Shown: positions 23,430-33,427, counted from the stretch's first letter. The stretch: DNA of 42,915 nucleotides from Chloroflexota bacterium (GCA_013816405.1 JACDEL010000017.1:1-42915), one strand, 5' to 3'. Notes: generated by a model from the sequence alone, not told the origin. Translations and numbers: made by a program.

Positions 23430-24172
23430 TGCTCCCTTCCCTTGGGCCAGTACAGCTCCTTTCGGACCTGCTCCGGCGGGAAGCCGCGCGCCGCCGCCAT
23501 CGCCTCGACCGCCTCGATCATGTCCGGGTTGCCGCACAGGTAGATGGTGGTGTTCTCAGGCGTGAGCCGATGCTCCTCGAGCTGACCCTCCACGATCGCC
23601 TCGACCCGGCCGGTCAGCCCCGTCCAGTCCGGGCAGTTCTGGGGGCGCGACACGGTCCCCGCGTACCTCACCGGGAAGCTCCCCGAAGCGACGAGCGCCT
23701 CCAGCTGGCTGCGCCAGGCCAGGTCGAAGTCGTGGCTCACACCGTGGAGCAGCACCAGGTCGCGCGTCTGTCTTCGGTCACGCAGTGTCTCGATCATGCT
23801 CATGAACGGGGCGAGTCCCGTGCCACTGGCGACGAGCAGGCCCGTTCGGTCATCGTCCTGCAGGACGAAGCGGCCCTTTGCGCCCTTGATGTTGATCGGG
23901 TCCCCCACCCGCCGGTCCCACAGGAGCGGTGTGAACTCGCCACCCTCCACCAGCCGGATGAAGAACTCGTACTCATCCAGGCGATCGGCGGACGAGGAGA
24001 TCGACATCGGCCGCTGGACCAGCTTGTCGGGACCCATGAGGCCCAGGGTTGCGTATTGGCCCGGGTTGAAGGGAAATGGGTTCTGGAGCGCCTGCACACC
24101 CACGATCGCCAGCCCCTCGGCGATCTCCTCCCAGCGGCTCAGCAGCCCGGTATACGGGTAGTCGGTGCTCAT
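23426..24172 (-). CDS. FAD/NAD(P)-binding oxidoreductase (ferredoxin-NADP+ reductase type)
   Basis: 248 residues. N-terminal FAD-binding barrel with PFPFNPGQYATLGL and the flavin motif QRPMSISSS. The C-terminal nucleotide-binding domain has GLLVASGTGLAPFMSMI, VLLHGVSHDFDLAW and the late motif IYLCGNPDMIEAV. It moves electrons between NAD(P)H and a ferredoxin/flavodoxin-like partner; partner not visible here. ATG at 24172 follows a weak GATGCT box by 6 nt. It overlaps metG as CTGA. Sits between the YdeI-like remnant and metG in one minus-strand cluster. Confidence 0.9.
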   Translation of the reverse strand: MSTDYPYTGLLSRWEEIAEGLAIVGVQALQNPFPFNPGQYATLGLMGPDKLVQRPMSISSSADRLDEYEFFIRLVEGGEFTPLLWDRRVGDPINIKGAKGRFVLQDDDRTGLLVASGTGLAPFMSMIETLRDRRQTRDLVLLHGVSHDFDLAWRSQLEALVASGSFPVRYAGTVSRPQNCPDWTGLTGRVEAIVEGQLEEHRLTPENTTIYLCGNPDMIEAVEAMAAARGFPPEQVRKELYWPKGREH

Positions 24173-24190
24173 GCGCGCAGCATCCCCGCC

Positions 24191-24630
24191 CTAGCCTCCG
24201 CGCAGGGCGGCAAGCGCCTTGGCGATGTTTCGGTCGCGCGTCTCGGCTGTCTTCGCGTTCGCGACGGGATCGACCAGAAGGCGCTGCTTGCTGTACGACA
24301 GCGCCTCGAACGCCCGGCGCGCCGCGGGGTCGGCGGCCAGCTCCGTGGCCAACTCGGGGGGACAGCGACCTCGCGAGGCGCGGTGTCGAGCACCATCTCG
24401 ACCTCGACCTCGTCCCCAGCCGCGACGCCAGCGTTGGCTCGCACCTCGTTGCTCACGCCCACCATGAACCGGCCGCCGACCGTTGCCACGGTGCTGCGAT
24501 AGGTGTAGCCGTTGATCGTGACCCGAACCGGCGGTCGCTTGGTCTGTCCCAGGGCGGTTACCACCTCGGCGGGGACCTCGATGCCTGCCGCCGTCTTCCC
24601 GGCTCCCTCGATCAGGGCGTGGAATTTCAT
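24191..24630 (-). pseudogene. YdeI/OmdA-like protein (DUF1905 plus OmdA domain), frameshifted
   Basis: The first 91 codons encode a DUF1905 barrel (MKFHALIEGAGKTAAGIEVP, RVTINGYTYRSTVA, VSNEVRANAGVAAGDEVEV). At the C-run on the minus strand (plus-strand G6 at 24356-24361) the frame breaks. In the original frame the rest is Arg/Pro nonsense to 24169. One extra C restores ELATELAADPAARRAFEAL, SYSKQRLLVDPVANAKTAET and RDRNIAKALAALRGG, the OmdA bacteriocin-protection domain, ending at TAG 24191-24193. So the intact gene would be 24191-24630. Either a recent lesion, slippage-controlled switching, or a sequencing error. Homologues are tied to bacteriocin tolerance only loosely. Confidence 0.85.
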
Positions 24631-24642
24631 GCCAGCGAGTGC

Positions 24643-24891
24643 CTACGCGCCGGGCTCCACCTCGTAGAGGGTGTGGGCCTCGAGGCCATGCGCCTCGCGG
24701 TGCGTGCGGTTGGCGCTCTCCTTGTCGGGAGCCTCGACCAGGCAGAACACCTTGCCGTCCTCCTCATCGACCCAATACTGCTTGTAATTGACGCCGTACT
24801 TGTCCTGCACCTTCAGATCGGCCTCATGCGCTCCGGCCACGTCGGCTGCCTTCACGCCGGGAATGTCGTGCATGTCCATGTAGGTTGGCAT
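24643..24891 (-). CDS. DUF4242 / nickel-binding SCO4226-like small protein
   Basis: 82 residues, ferredoxin-like fold. PTYMDMHDIPGVKAADVAGAHEADL, then QYWVDEEDGKVFCLVEAPD and the H-x3-H-G stretch THREAHGLEAHTLYEVEP are the family hallmarks; SCO4226 of Streptomyces binds nickel through such residues. The physiological role is unknown. ATG at 24891 has GAGGAG about 12 nt upstream. First gene of the minus-strand cluster that leads to metG; divergent from an MFS gene 103 bp away. Confidence 0.85.
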   Translation of the reverse strand: MPTYMDMHDIPGVKAADVAGAHEADLKVQDKYGVNYKQYWVDEEDGKVFCLVEAPDKESANRTHREAHGLEAHTLYEVEPGA

Positions 24892-24982
24892 CAGGGGTGT
24901 CGCTCCTCAGTGATCGGTGCCATGTGGTGGGGTGAACGCCCGCTGGTGGTGGCGCACCCCGGACCCGGAAAGTGTAGCCATC

Positions 24983-24988
24983 TAGACT
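24983..24988 (+). promoter_or_regulatory. -10 box of MFS gene (predicted leaderless)
   Basis: TAGACT followed by 6 nt (CGGATC) and the GTG at 24995. The preceding 90 bp also contain a loose inverted pair GGGGTG...CACCCC, of doubtful meaning. Confidence 0.6.
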
Positions 24989-24994
24989 CGGATC

Positions 24995-26230
24995 GTGCGC
25001 CTTCCCGTCTCGTTCGACGTGCTCCACGAGCGGAGCTTTGCCCGCTACCTGGCGGCCAGCACGGTCTCCACCCTCGGCTCGGGGATGGCCATGGTGGCAC
25101 TCGCCTTTGCAGTGCTCGGGTTCGGGGGCGCCACCGACCTTGGCATCGTCCTGCTGGCTCGCGAGATTCCGATCGTCCTTCTCCTGCTGCTGGGCGGCGT
25201 CTTCGCTGACCGCATGCCGCGTCGGACGATCCTGGTCGGCAGCGACCTCGTCAAGGGAGCAGCGCAGGTGGGCACGGCCATCCTCCTCTTCTCCGGCACC
25301 GCCAACGTCTGGAACGTGGCCGCTCTGCAGGCGGTCTTCGGGATGTCGGCCGCGTTCTCACGGCCCGCGACGACCGGGATGGTCAGGGAGGCGGTGAGTG
25401 ATGCGCGACTCCAGGAGGCGAACGCCCTGCTGGGGCTGTCCAGCAGCGTGCTCTCGATCGCAGGTCCGGCGATTGGGGCTTTCATCGTTGCCACCGGCAG
25501 TCCGGCCTGGGCGATCCTGGTCGACTCGATCACGTTCTTCATGTCCGCAGTGCTGGTCGCCTCGATGCACCTGACAGCCACGGTGCGCATCGCGTCGGCA
25601 TCGATCCTCGAGGACCTTCGCGATGGATGGCGCGAGTTCGTCACGCGCCCCTGGGCGGTGGCCATGGTGGCCTCGTTCGGCCTCTTCCAGCTGACCTACT
25701 TCCCTGCCCTGCTCGTGCTCGGGCCGCTTGTCGCCAAGCGTGAGCTCGGCGGGGCGGGGGCCTGGGGGCTCATCCTGGCGGTGGAATCGTTCGGCGCCGT
25801 CGCCGGGGGAATGTTCGCGCTGCGGCTCAGGTTCAACCGGCCGCTTGTCGCCTCCCAGCTGATGGTGGTGCCGGCGGGTCTCTTGCTGGCAGCCCTCGCC
25901 GTACCGCTCCCCCTGATCGGTCTCGCCGTGGTCAGCTTCGTCGTGGGGATCGGGTTCGCGCTCGGGAACACGCTCTGGATGACCGCGCTGCAGCGCAACG
26001 TGCCCGAGCATGCGCTGTCGAGGATCAGCTCATTCGACTGGCTTGGCTCGGTCGCGCTCAACCCGATCGGCTACGCGCTGATCGGGCCGATCGCCGCAGG
26101 CTTCGGAACGTCACGGACCCTCGCACTGGCGGCCATCCTCAACGTCGCGGTCTGCGTCAGCGTCGTGCTCGTCCCCTCGGTCCGACAGATTGGCATGCAC
26201 CCCCGCTCTGCCGTCGCCGTCGGCGACTAG
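24995..26230 (+). CDS. MFS transporter, EntS/MefA-like (MFS_3)
   Basis: 411 residues with twelve hydrophobic segments. First helix starts ARYLAASTVSTLGSGMAMVALAF without the preceding halves split; motif A is GGVFADRMPRRTILVGSD; RPATTGMVREAV and ALLGLSSSVLSIAGPAIGA are typical of the MFS_3 branch that includes enterobactin and macrolide exporters. The late NTLWMTALQRNVPEHALSRISS segment fits the same branch. Substrate unknown; inner membrane. GTG at 24995 is set by the TAGACT box 6 nt upstream. Confidence 0.88.
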   Translation: MRLPVSFDVLHERSFARYLAASTVSTLGSGMAMVALAFAVLGFGGATDLGIVLLAREIPIVLLLLLGGVFADRMPRRTILVGSDLVKGAAQVGTAILLFSGTANVWNVAALQAVFGMSAAFSRPATTGMVREAVSDARLQEANALLGLSSSVLSIAGPAIGAFIVATGSPAWAILVDSITFFMSAVLVASMHLTATVRIASASILEDLRDGWREFVTRPWAVAMVASFGLFQLTYFPALLVLGPLVAKRELGGAGAWGLILAVESFGAVAGGMFALRLRFNRPLVASQLMVVPAGLLLAALAVPLPLIGLAVVSFVVGIGFALGNTLWMTALQRNVPEHALSRISSFDWLGSVALNPIGYALIGPIAAGFGTSRTLALAAILNVAVCVSVVLVPSVRQIGMHPRSAVAVGD

Positions 26231-26439
26231 CCAACGACCTCAGCTAGAGCCGATTCTGCCGGCTGGCCGATCCGAGGGACGTATCGGGCAAGACCTAGCA
26301 GAGGCCCGGAGCGCTTGGTACGTCGATGCAACGACGGGCCGGCTCATTGCTGCTCACGCGCCGAGGTCGCCGCGGCAGGCTGTCCCAAGGCCTGCCGAGG
26401 AGATGGTGAGGGCCACGCGAGGTATCCGAGGAGCGAGTC

Positions 26440-26940
26440 ATGTCGCGATTTGAGAAATCGGTCGAGGTCGGCGTGCCCGTCCGAGTGGCGTACGACAAGT
26501 GGACCCAGTTCGAGGACTTCCCGAGGTTCATGGAGGGCGTCGAGCGCGTGGTCCAGCTAGACGACAAGCACCTCCGCTGGACCGCCTCCATCGCCGGAAA
26601 GAGGAAGGACTGGGAGGCCGAAATCGTCGATCAGACCCCCGACACGCGAATTGCCTGGAAGAGCACCCAGGGTGCCGAGAACGCTGGTGCGGTCTTCTTC
26701 GAAGCCCTCGGCCAAGACCGCACGATATTGACGCTGCGGATGGACGCCGAACCTCATGGCCTGATCGAGACTGCCGGCGATGCGCTCGGCTTCCTGCAGC
26801 GACAGGTAGAAGGCGATCTCAAGCGGTTCAAGGAGCAGATCGAAGACACCGAGAGTGACAGCGAGGGTTGGCGGGGCGAGATCCACGGTGACGACGTGAG
26901 TCCTGATCCAGCCTCCACCTCCGGAGCGGCGAACCGCTAA
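26440..26940 (+). CDS. SRPBCC-family (polyketide cyclase/dehydrase-like) protein
   Basis: 166 residues. START/SRPBCC ligand-binding fold: SRFEKSVEVGVPVRVAYDKW, QFEDFPRFMEGVERV, then RWTASIAGKRKDWEAEI and IAWKSTQGAENAGAVFFE, and a final helix FLQRQVEGDLKRFKEQIED. This matches the group often annotated as cyclase/dehydrase, which bind hydrophobic ligands. The last 35 residues are acidic and disordered. ATG at 26440 has GAGGAG 7 nt upstream. The 209 bp before it contain no gene I can support and no clear promoter. Confidence 0.85.
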   Translation: MSRFEKSVEVGVPVRVAYDKWTQFEDFPRFMEGVERVVQLDDKHLRWTASIAGKRKDWEAEIVDQTPDTRIAWKSTQGAENAGAVFFEALGQDRTILTLRMDAEPHGLIETAGDALGFLQRQVEGDLKRFKEQIEDTESDSEGWRGEIHGDDVSPDPASTSGAANR

Positions 26941-27027
26941 CGGCCGGGTTCCGCGCTGGTCCCCGCCTATCCCGCCAAGAGGGTCACCTTGTCGCTGAGG
27001 CGGGCGGAGTACGCGCCCGCACAACAG

Positions 27028-27459
27028 CTACATCGCGACGAGGGCTTCCTCGGCGGCACCGTTCGTCTCGCTCGCGATCGCGGAGGGCAGGCCATCCTCG
27101 CCGGTCGCGGCGACGGTCTGCGCCTCCTTGGCGTACTCCTTCTTGCCGCGGCCGGAGAGCATCTCGAGCTGATTGATGACGACCTCCGTCTTCCAGTGTC
27201 GGACGCCACCATCGTCGTCCCACTGGCGGGTCTGAAGACGCCCTTCTACATCGACCAGCTGGCCCTTCGAGAGGAACTGCCCGCAGATCTCCGCCAGCCG
27301 ATCCCACGCCACGAGGTTGTGGTACTCGGTCCGCTCAGGGGCACCGTTGCCGCGGAACTCGTTCGTCGCGACCACGAAATTCGCGACCGGCTTGCCCGAC
27401 GGCAGCGTGCGCAGCTCAGGGTCACGCGTGAGCCGCCCGACCAGAAACACCTTGTTCAT
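27028..27459 (-). CDS. ssb: Single-stranded DNA-binding protein, without the acidic C-terminal tip
   Basis: 143 residues. OB-fold SSB: NKVFLVGRLTRDPELRTLPSGKPVANFVVATN, then RTEYHNLVAWDRLAEICGQFLSKGQLVDVEGRL and the HWKTEVVINQLEML strand. It coats single-stranded DNA as a tetramer. The C-terminus is Glu/Ala rich and ends AAEEALVAM instead of the D-D-I-P-F tip that recruits partner enzymes, so this may be a secondary SSB. ATG at 27459 is chosen by alignment; AGGAGG stands 11 nt upstream. Follows rsmI after about 97 bp, same strand. Confidence 0.93.
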   Translation of the reverse strand: MNKVFLVGRLTRDPELRTLPSGKPVANFVVATNEFRGNGAPERTEYHNLVAWDRLAEICGQFLSKGQLVDVEGRLQTRQWDDDGGVRHWKTEVVINQLEMLSGRGKKEYAKEAQTVAATGEDGLPSAIASETNGAAEEALVAM

Positions 27460-27556
27460 GCTTTGCCATTCCTCCTGCCCGATCTCGGGCTCACGGCGCA
27501 CCGGGCGAGGCGGCCACCGGATGAAGGCAGGCTACGGCTGCGGCCTTACCGCGGGC

Positions 27557-28402
27557 TTAGTCGTCGCTTACCGCTGCCGAGGTTTGCGCGACCCGGTACG
27601 CATCGCGGCGCGGGACCCCCGCAGCGCGCAGCAGCTCGACGACGGTGCGTGGCGACAGGCCGGCACGGCCGGCCGCATCCCCGAGCGCGGACAGATCAAC
27701 GGCGAATGCCGGCTCACGCCGCGGGATGCGGCTGATGACCAGGGTGAACTCGCCGCGCGGGTCGAAGCCGACGGCCCGCACCTCGGCGGGCGTACCGACC
27801 AGGACCTCCTCGTGCAGCTTGGTCAACTCCCGGCAGACCGCCACGCGGCCGTCGGGCACCTCGCGCTGCAGGGCCGCCAGCAGCGCCTCCATGCGATGCG
27901 GCGCCTCAAACAGCACCAGCGGCATCCCCGCTGACCCGCTTGCGTCAAGCAGACGCCGCAGCGCCACGCCGCGCGCAGAATCCGGGCGGGACGGGAGGAA
28001 GCCACCGAACAGGAACCCGAGCGAATCGACCCCCGCTGCTGCGACCGCCGCCGTCACGGCCGACGGCCCGGGCAGCACCTCGACCGATGCCCCGGCCGCC
28101 CTCGCCACCTCAACGAGGCGTGCGCCCGGATCGGACACGGCAGGCATCCCCGCATCGGTCGTGAACGCGAGCGTGGCCCCTCCGGCGAGGCGATCCAGGA
28201 GCTCACTCGTTCGCGTCTCGGGCGAATGGTCGTTGTAGCTGACGATCGGCCGCTTCGCCCCCAGATGCGCGAGGAGGCGCCGCGCCATCCGGGTGTCCTC
28301 CGCGACAACGAGGTCGGCGCTGCGCAACGCATCGACCGCGCGCGGGGTGAGGTCCCCCAGGTTGCCGATCGGGGTTCCCACCACCAGGAGACGTCCAGCC
28401 AC
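27557..28402 (-). CDS. rsmI: 16S rRNA (cytidine-1402-2'-O)-methyltransferase
   Basis: 281 residues. Tetrapyrrole-methylase fold that methylates C1402 in the 30S P site. GRLLVVGTPIGNLGDLTPRA, VVAEDTRMARRLL, VSYNDHSPETR, TDAGMPAVSDPGARLV, and FLFGGFLPSRPDSARG followed by VLFEAPHRMEALL are the RsmI motifs in order. The GTG at 28402 (8 nt after the nadE stop) is preferred to the ATG at 28459, which would lie inside nadE and add a non-conserved Gly/Ala leader. Last gene of the long transporter-NAD operon. Confidence 0.94.
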   Translation of the reverse strand: MAGRLLVVGTPIGNLGDLTPRAVDALRSADLVVAEDTRMARRLLAHLGAKRPIVSYNDHSPETRTSELLDRLAGGATLAFTTDAGMPAVSDPGARLVEVARAAGASVEVLPGPSAVTAAVAAAGVDSLGFLFGGFLPSRPDSARGVALRRLLDASGSAGMPLVLFEAPHRMEALLAALQREVPDGRVAVCRELTKLHEEVLVGTPAEVRAVGFDPRGEFTLVISRIPRREPAFAVDLSALGDAAGRAGLSPRTVVELLRAAGVPRRDAYRVAQTSAAVSDD

Positions 28403-28409
28403 GCTGCGC

Positions 28410-29264
28410 TTAGCTCCCCCGCCGGGAGCCGGGCCGGCGGCGCGGGTAGAGATGGTCAACGCCGGGGGTTCGGAGGCTCACCTTGGCGACCGGCGGGATC
28501 TGGCGCTTGAACTCGTTGCGCGCCACGCGCTCCGCCACCCAGGCCACCAGCTTGGCGTCCATGCCCGCCGCGACGCAGCGCTCGACGCTCCATCGCCGGT
28601 CCACGAGCGCGAACAGGATCCGATCCAGGTCGTCGTAGCTGGCACCCAGCTCGGCCTCATCGGTCTGGTCCGGCCACAGGTCAGCCGATGGCGGCTTGGC
28701 CAGGATCTCAGCAGGAACGCCAAGCGCACCTGCCACCGCACGCAGCTGACTCTTGTACAGGTCACCGATCGGCGTCAGGGCGCTGGCCATGTCGCCGTGG
28801 AGCGTTCCGTAGCCGAGCAGTGCCTCGGTCTTGTTGCTCGTCCCCACCACCAGGGCGTCGAACGCGGCAGATCGGTCGTACAGCACGATCATTCGCTCAC
28901 GGGCCATGACGTTGCCCCTCCGCACCCGCAGCGCAGCCTCGTCGTCCCCCCCGATCAGGGCAAGCATCGGCTCGACCATCGGGGTGATGTCGACTCGCTC
29001 CGTGCGGCAGCCCAGGGCGGTCACCACGCGCATGGCATCGGCCTCGGAGTCGGGTGACGAGCTGCGATAGGGCATGCGGACCGCCAGGAGGTTGTCGGCG
29101 CCAATTGCCCGCGCCGCCAGGAAGGCGACGGTCGCCGAATCGACGCCACCAGAGAGGCCGACCACCAGACGCCGGAAGCCGGTCTGCTCGGCCTGGGAGC
29201 GGATGAAGGCGATGATGACTTCTAACGCGGAGGGCGCGTCGATCTCCGGAAGGGCAGCCGTCAC
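28410..29264 (-). CDS. nadE: NAD+ synthetase (ammonia-type catalytic subunit)
   Basis: 284 residues. N-type ATP pyrophosphatase: P-loop GLSGGVDSATVAFLA (SGGVDS 38-43), then SSSPDSEADAMRV, VVGTSNKTEALLGYGTLHGDMA and IGDLYKSQL, PPSADLWPDQTDE. It converts deamido-NAD+ and ammonia to NAD+ with ATP. It has no glutaminase domain of its own. GTG start overlaps the upstream amidase gene by GTGA, so the two are expressed together as separate halves of a glutamine-dependent enzyme (inference). Confidence 0.95.
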   Translation of the reverse strand: MTAALPEIDAPSALEVIIAFIRSQAEQTGFRRLVVGLSGGVDSATVAFLAARAIGADNLLAVRMPYRSSSPDSEADAMRVVTALGCRTERVDITPMVEPMLALIGGDDEAALRVRRGNVMARERMIVLYDRSAAFDALVVGTSNKTEALLGYGTLHGDMASALTPIGDLYKSQLRAVAGALGVPAEILAKPPSADLWPDQTDEAELGASYDDLDRILFALVDRRWSVERCVAAGMDAKLVAWVAERVARNEFKRQIPPVAKVSLRTPGVDHLYPRRRPGSRRGS

Positions 29265-30145
29265 GTGTCATCCTGGTCGGGCGGTGATGGCAGCCCGGCA
29301 CGCTCCGCGATGATCCGATCCAGCTCGCGACGGACGAGCTCGAGGCGCTCGTCGGAGAGGAGCGGAAGGCCGTAGCGCTGCATGCGCAGGTCGTCGCTGT
29401 CGATCGAGCCAACGACGAGAGCCTCCTCGTACAGCAGGCCCTGGGCGATGGTCGACCCATCGGCTCCGAGCAGGCGCGAGCCGCCCCAGAAGGTTAGCCC
29501 CTCCTCGTTGCCGACCCGGTTGCAGAACGCGATCGCGACCGTGCCAAGCAGCGCATAGGTGTCCTGCATCTTGTGCCAGCCGGCGATCGCCGCAAGCCCC
29601 GCAGAGCTGCCCGGGGCGCGAGCCGGACCCGCGGCCAGGTTGACGAGCAGGCTGGCACCGTCGAGCGCCTGGAGCATCGGCAGGCTGGCATGCCAGAAGT
29701 CCTCGCAGACGCTGAGGCCGATGCTGCCCAGTGGCTCCACGGGATGCGTCCGGATCCGATCCCCGGCCCGGGTGAAGCGCCCTTCGTCGAACATCCCGTA
29801 GGTCGGCAGGTAGACCTTGCGGTGCAGGCCGATCAGCTCGCCGTCGCGCAGCAGCGCGGCGCTGTTGCAGAAGCGATGCGCATCGGTCTCCTCGACGAAG
29901 CCGATGGCCACCACCACCCCGGGCGCCTCGCGGCTGAGGGTGGCGAGGCGCGGGTCGTCCGCTCGCATCGCGACCTCGGGCACCAGGTCGGACAGCAGGT
30001 AGCCGGTCAGCGCCAGCTCCGGAAAGGCGACCAGCTGCGCCCCCTCGGTCGCGCCGCGACGCAGCCAGCCAGCCGCGAGCTCGAGATTTGCGTCCACTTC
30101 GCCCAGGCGCGGGGCGTATTGCGCCAGCCCGATCCGGAATTCCAC
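29261..30145 (-). CDS. Carbon-nitrogen hydrolase (nitrilase superfamily), likely glutaminase partner of NadE
   Basis: 294 residues. Nitrilase-fold amidase with the Glu-Lys-Cys triad: Glu43 in FPELALTGYLL, Lys109 in LHRKVYLPTYGMFDEGR, Cys146 in LSVCEDFWH. The YLPTYGMFDE and VCEDFW motifs are those of the amidase domain of glutamine-dependent NAD+ synthetases. Because nadE follows with a 4-nt overlap, it probably supplies ammonia from glutamine. The GTG start at 30145 is 8 nt after the stop of the second transporter ATPase gene, so it is in the same operon. Confidence 0.9.
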   Translation of the reverse strand: MEFRIGLAQYAPRLGEVDANLELAAGWLRRGATEGAQLVAFPELALTGYLLSDLVPEVAMRADDPRLATLSREAPGVVVAIGFVEETDAHRFCNSAALLRDGELIGLHRKVYLPTYGMFDEGRFTRAGDRIRTHPVEPLGSIGLSVCEDFWHASLPMLQALDGASLLVNLAAGPARAPGSSAGLAAIAGWHKMQDTYALLGTVAIAFCNRVGNEEGLTFWGGSRLLGADGSTIAQGLLYEEALVVGSIDSDDLRMQRYGLPLLSDERLELVRRELDRIIAERAGLPSPPDQDDT

Positions 30146-30153
30146 GCGAGGGC

Positions 30154-31349
30154 TCAGGCCCGGGGCTTGTTCAGACTGACGCCCTCTTCGGCGGCGCCCC
30201 CCTCATCGAGGGCCTCTTCCTGAGCGCCCCTCCCCTTGCCGGCCGCCCCCGCAGCTCCGTCGGCGGCTTCTTCCCGGGAGACGATCTGGACGTCGGGGGT
30301 GGCCTCCTGCGGGTCGTCGGCAGTGAGCGCCTGTACCTCGGCCCTGGCCGGCAGGTCTTCGACGGCGATCGGGAAGTGACACGCCACATGGTGGCCGGGT
30401 GCCAGCTCGACGAGCGGAGGAACCTCCACGGCGCAGCGCTCCTGCGCCTGGAAGCAGCGCGTCCGGAAGACACAGCCGCTGGGCGGATCGATCGGGCTCG
30501 GCAGGTCGCCGTGCAGGACGATGCGGCTCTTCCGATGTGCCTGTCGCTTCGGATCCGGGACCGGTACTGCCGACAGGAGTGAGTGAGTATATGGGTGCAG
30601 GGGCCTGGAGTAGATCAGCTCGCGCGGCGCGGTCTCCATGATCTTGCCGAGGTACATCACCGCGACTCGGTGCGAGATCTGGCGGACGACGGCGAGGTCG
30701 TGGGCTACGAACAGGTACGCGATGCCGAACTCCTTCTGGAGATCGCGCAGGAGGTTCAGGATCTGGGCCTGGATCGAGACGTCGAGCGCCGAGACCGGCT
30801 CGTCGCAGACGATCAGCTTCGGCCGGAGGGCAATTGCCCTGGCGATGCCGATCCGCTGCCGTTGGCCGCCTGAGAACTCATTCGGATAGCGGTTGTAGTG
30901 CTCCGGGTTCAGCCCGACCCGCTCCATCAGCTCCAGGACCCCCTTCTTGACGCCACCCGGAGGCACCACCTTCTGGACCTTGAACGGGGCGGTGATGATG
31001 GCGCCGACGGTGTGGCGGGGGTTCAGGGCGTTGTACGGATCCTGGAAGATCATCTGCGCTTTGCGCCGGATCGGCATGAGCTTCCGCGCCGAGAGATCCG
31101 TGATCTCCTCGCCATCGATCTTGACGCTGCCGCCGGTCGGACGGACCAGCATCAGGATCGACCGGGCCGCAGTCGTCTTCCCCGAGCCGCTCTCGCCGAC
31201 GAGCCCAAGGGTCTCGCCGGCGTCGAGGCTCAGGCTTACACCGTCGACCGCCTTAACCGCGCCGATGGTCCTGGGGATCAGTCCACGTGACCTGACCGGG
31301 AAATAGGTCCGGAGATCGGTGACGTCAAGGACATCGCTCGTCTGGTTCG

Positions 31350-31353
<4 letters not shown>
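30154..31353 (-). CDS. Oligopeptide-type ABC transporter ATP-binding protein (DppF/OppF-like)
   Basis: 399 residues. Walker A GLVGESGSGKTTAA, Q loop MIFQDPYNALNP, signature FSGGQRQRIGIARAIALRP, Walker B KLIVCDEPVSALD, His switch VAHDLAVV, and the C-terminal oligopeptide/dipeptide box with cysteines (CVFRTRCFQAQERCA) that can bind an Fe-S cluster in relatives. A roughly 70-residue tail rich in Glu/Ala/Gly (QALTADDPQEATPDVQIVS onward) is longer than usual. GTG at 31353 overlaps the other ATPase gene (GTGA). Works as heterodimer with it. Confidence 0.95.
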
Positions 31354-32434
<1,081 letters not shown>

Positions 32435-32438
<4 letters not shown>

Positions 32439-33427
32439 ATGACGCGCACCCGCGGGTCGACCACGGCGTAGAGCAGGTCAACCACCAGGTTCGCGAAGAT
32501 GATGATTGCCGCCGTCAGGATCGTGATTCCGGTGATCAGCGGCAGGTCTGAATCGATGATCGAACTGATCGCGAGTGCCCCAAGCCCGGGGAGGCTGAAG
32601 ATGTTCTCCGAGATGATGGCGCCGCCCAGCAGCCCGGCGAGGTCGAGCCCGGCCGCCGTGACGATAGGCGTCAACCCGGCACGCAGCGCGTGCTTGACCA
32701 CGACCGTGCGCTCCGGCAGTCCCTTGGCGCGGGCGGTCCTGACGTAGTCATCACTGAGGACCTCGAGCACCTGGTTGCGCGTGAGACGAATGTAGAACGC
32801 TGCGTACAGCGTCGCCAGGAGGATCCAGGGCAGCAGCATCGTCTGGAAGAACTGGAACGGGTTCTCCCAGGGAGCCACGTACGCCGGGAACGGCAGGAAC
32901 TGCCATTTGATGATGACGAAGAAGACCAGGAGAAGCCCGAGGAAGAAGGACGGCATCGAGTAGCCGATCAGCGAGATGCCCATGATCAGCCGGTCCCCCC
33001 AGCGCCCGCGATTGAGGGCGGCAAAGATGCCCAGTGCAAGCCCCACGACGATCCAGATGACGAACGCCCCGATCGCGAGGAAGAAGGTGACTGGGGCCGA
33101 GCGTGCGATCAGCGACATGACCTGCTCCTGCCGGTTGAACGAGTATCCGAGGCAGGGGGCATCGCACTTGATGGGCTGGGGCGAGTCGGCTGAGAACGTA
33201 CGCCCGACAAAGATTCCCGACACGAACTTGACGTACTGGGTCAGCGGCGGCTCGTCGAGGCCAAGGCGATGTCGGTTGGACTCAATGATCGCCGGTGTGC
33301 AGGCCTTCCCGCACGTGAGCCGAGCCGGGTCGCCCGGCAGGATGGCGAAGAGCAGGAAGACGCTGACGCTGAGCAGGAACAGGAGCATCAGCATCAACAG
33401 GACTCGGCGAACCAAGTATGCGAACAC
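32435..33427 (-). CDS. Oligopeptide-type ABC transporter permease (DppB-like)
   Basis: 330 residues. N-terminal RRVLLMLMLLFLLSVSVFLLFAILPGDPAR is the DppB/OppB start; it has six membrane helices and the cytoplasmic EAA-like loop YVRTARAKGLPERTVVVKHALRAGLTP. The C-terminal GALAISSIIDSDLPLI matches the family. The periplasmic loop after helix 1 carries two Cys (CGKACTP, and later CDAPC), an unusual feature that may form a disulphide. Preceded by a strong hairpin that separates it from the binding-protein gene. Confidence 0.94.

Noticed and set aside
26941-27027. CCCGCC...GGCGGG near the end of ssb as a terminator
   Set aside because: The loop would be about 28 nt and no U-run follows on either strand.
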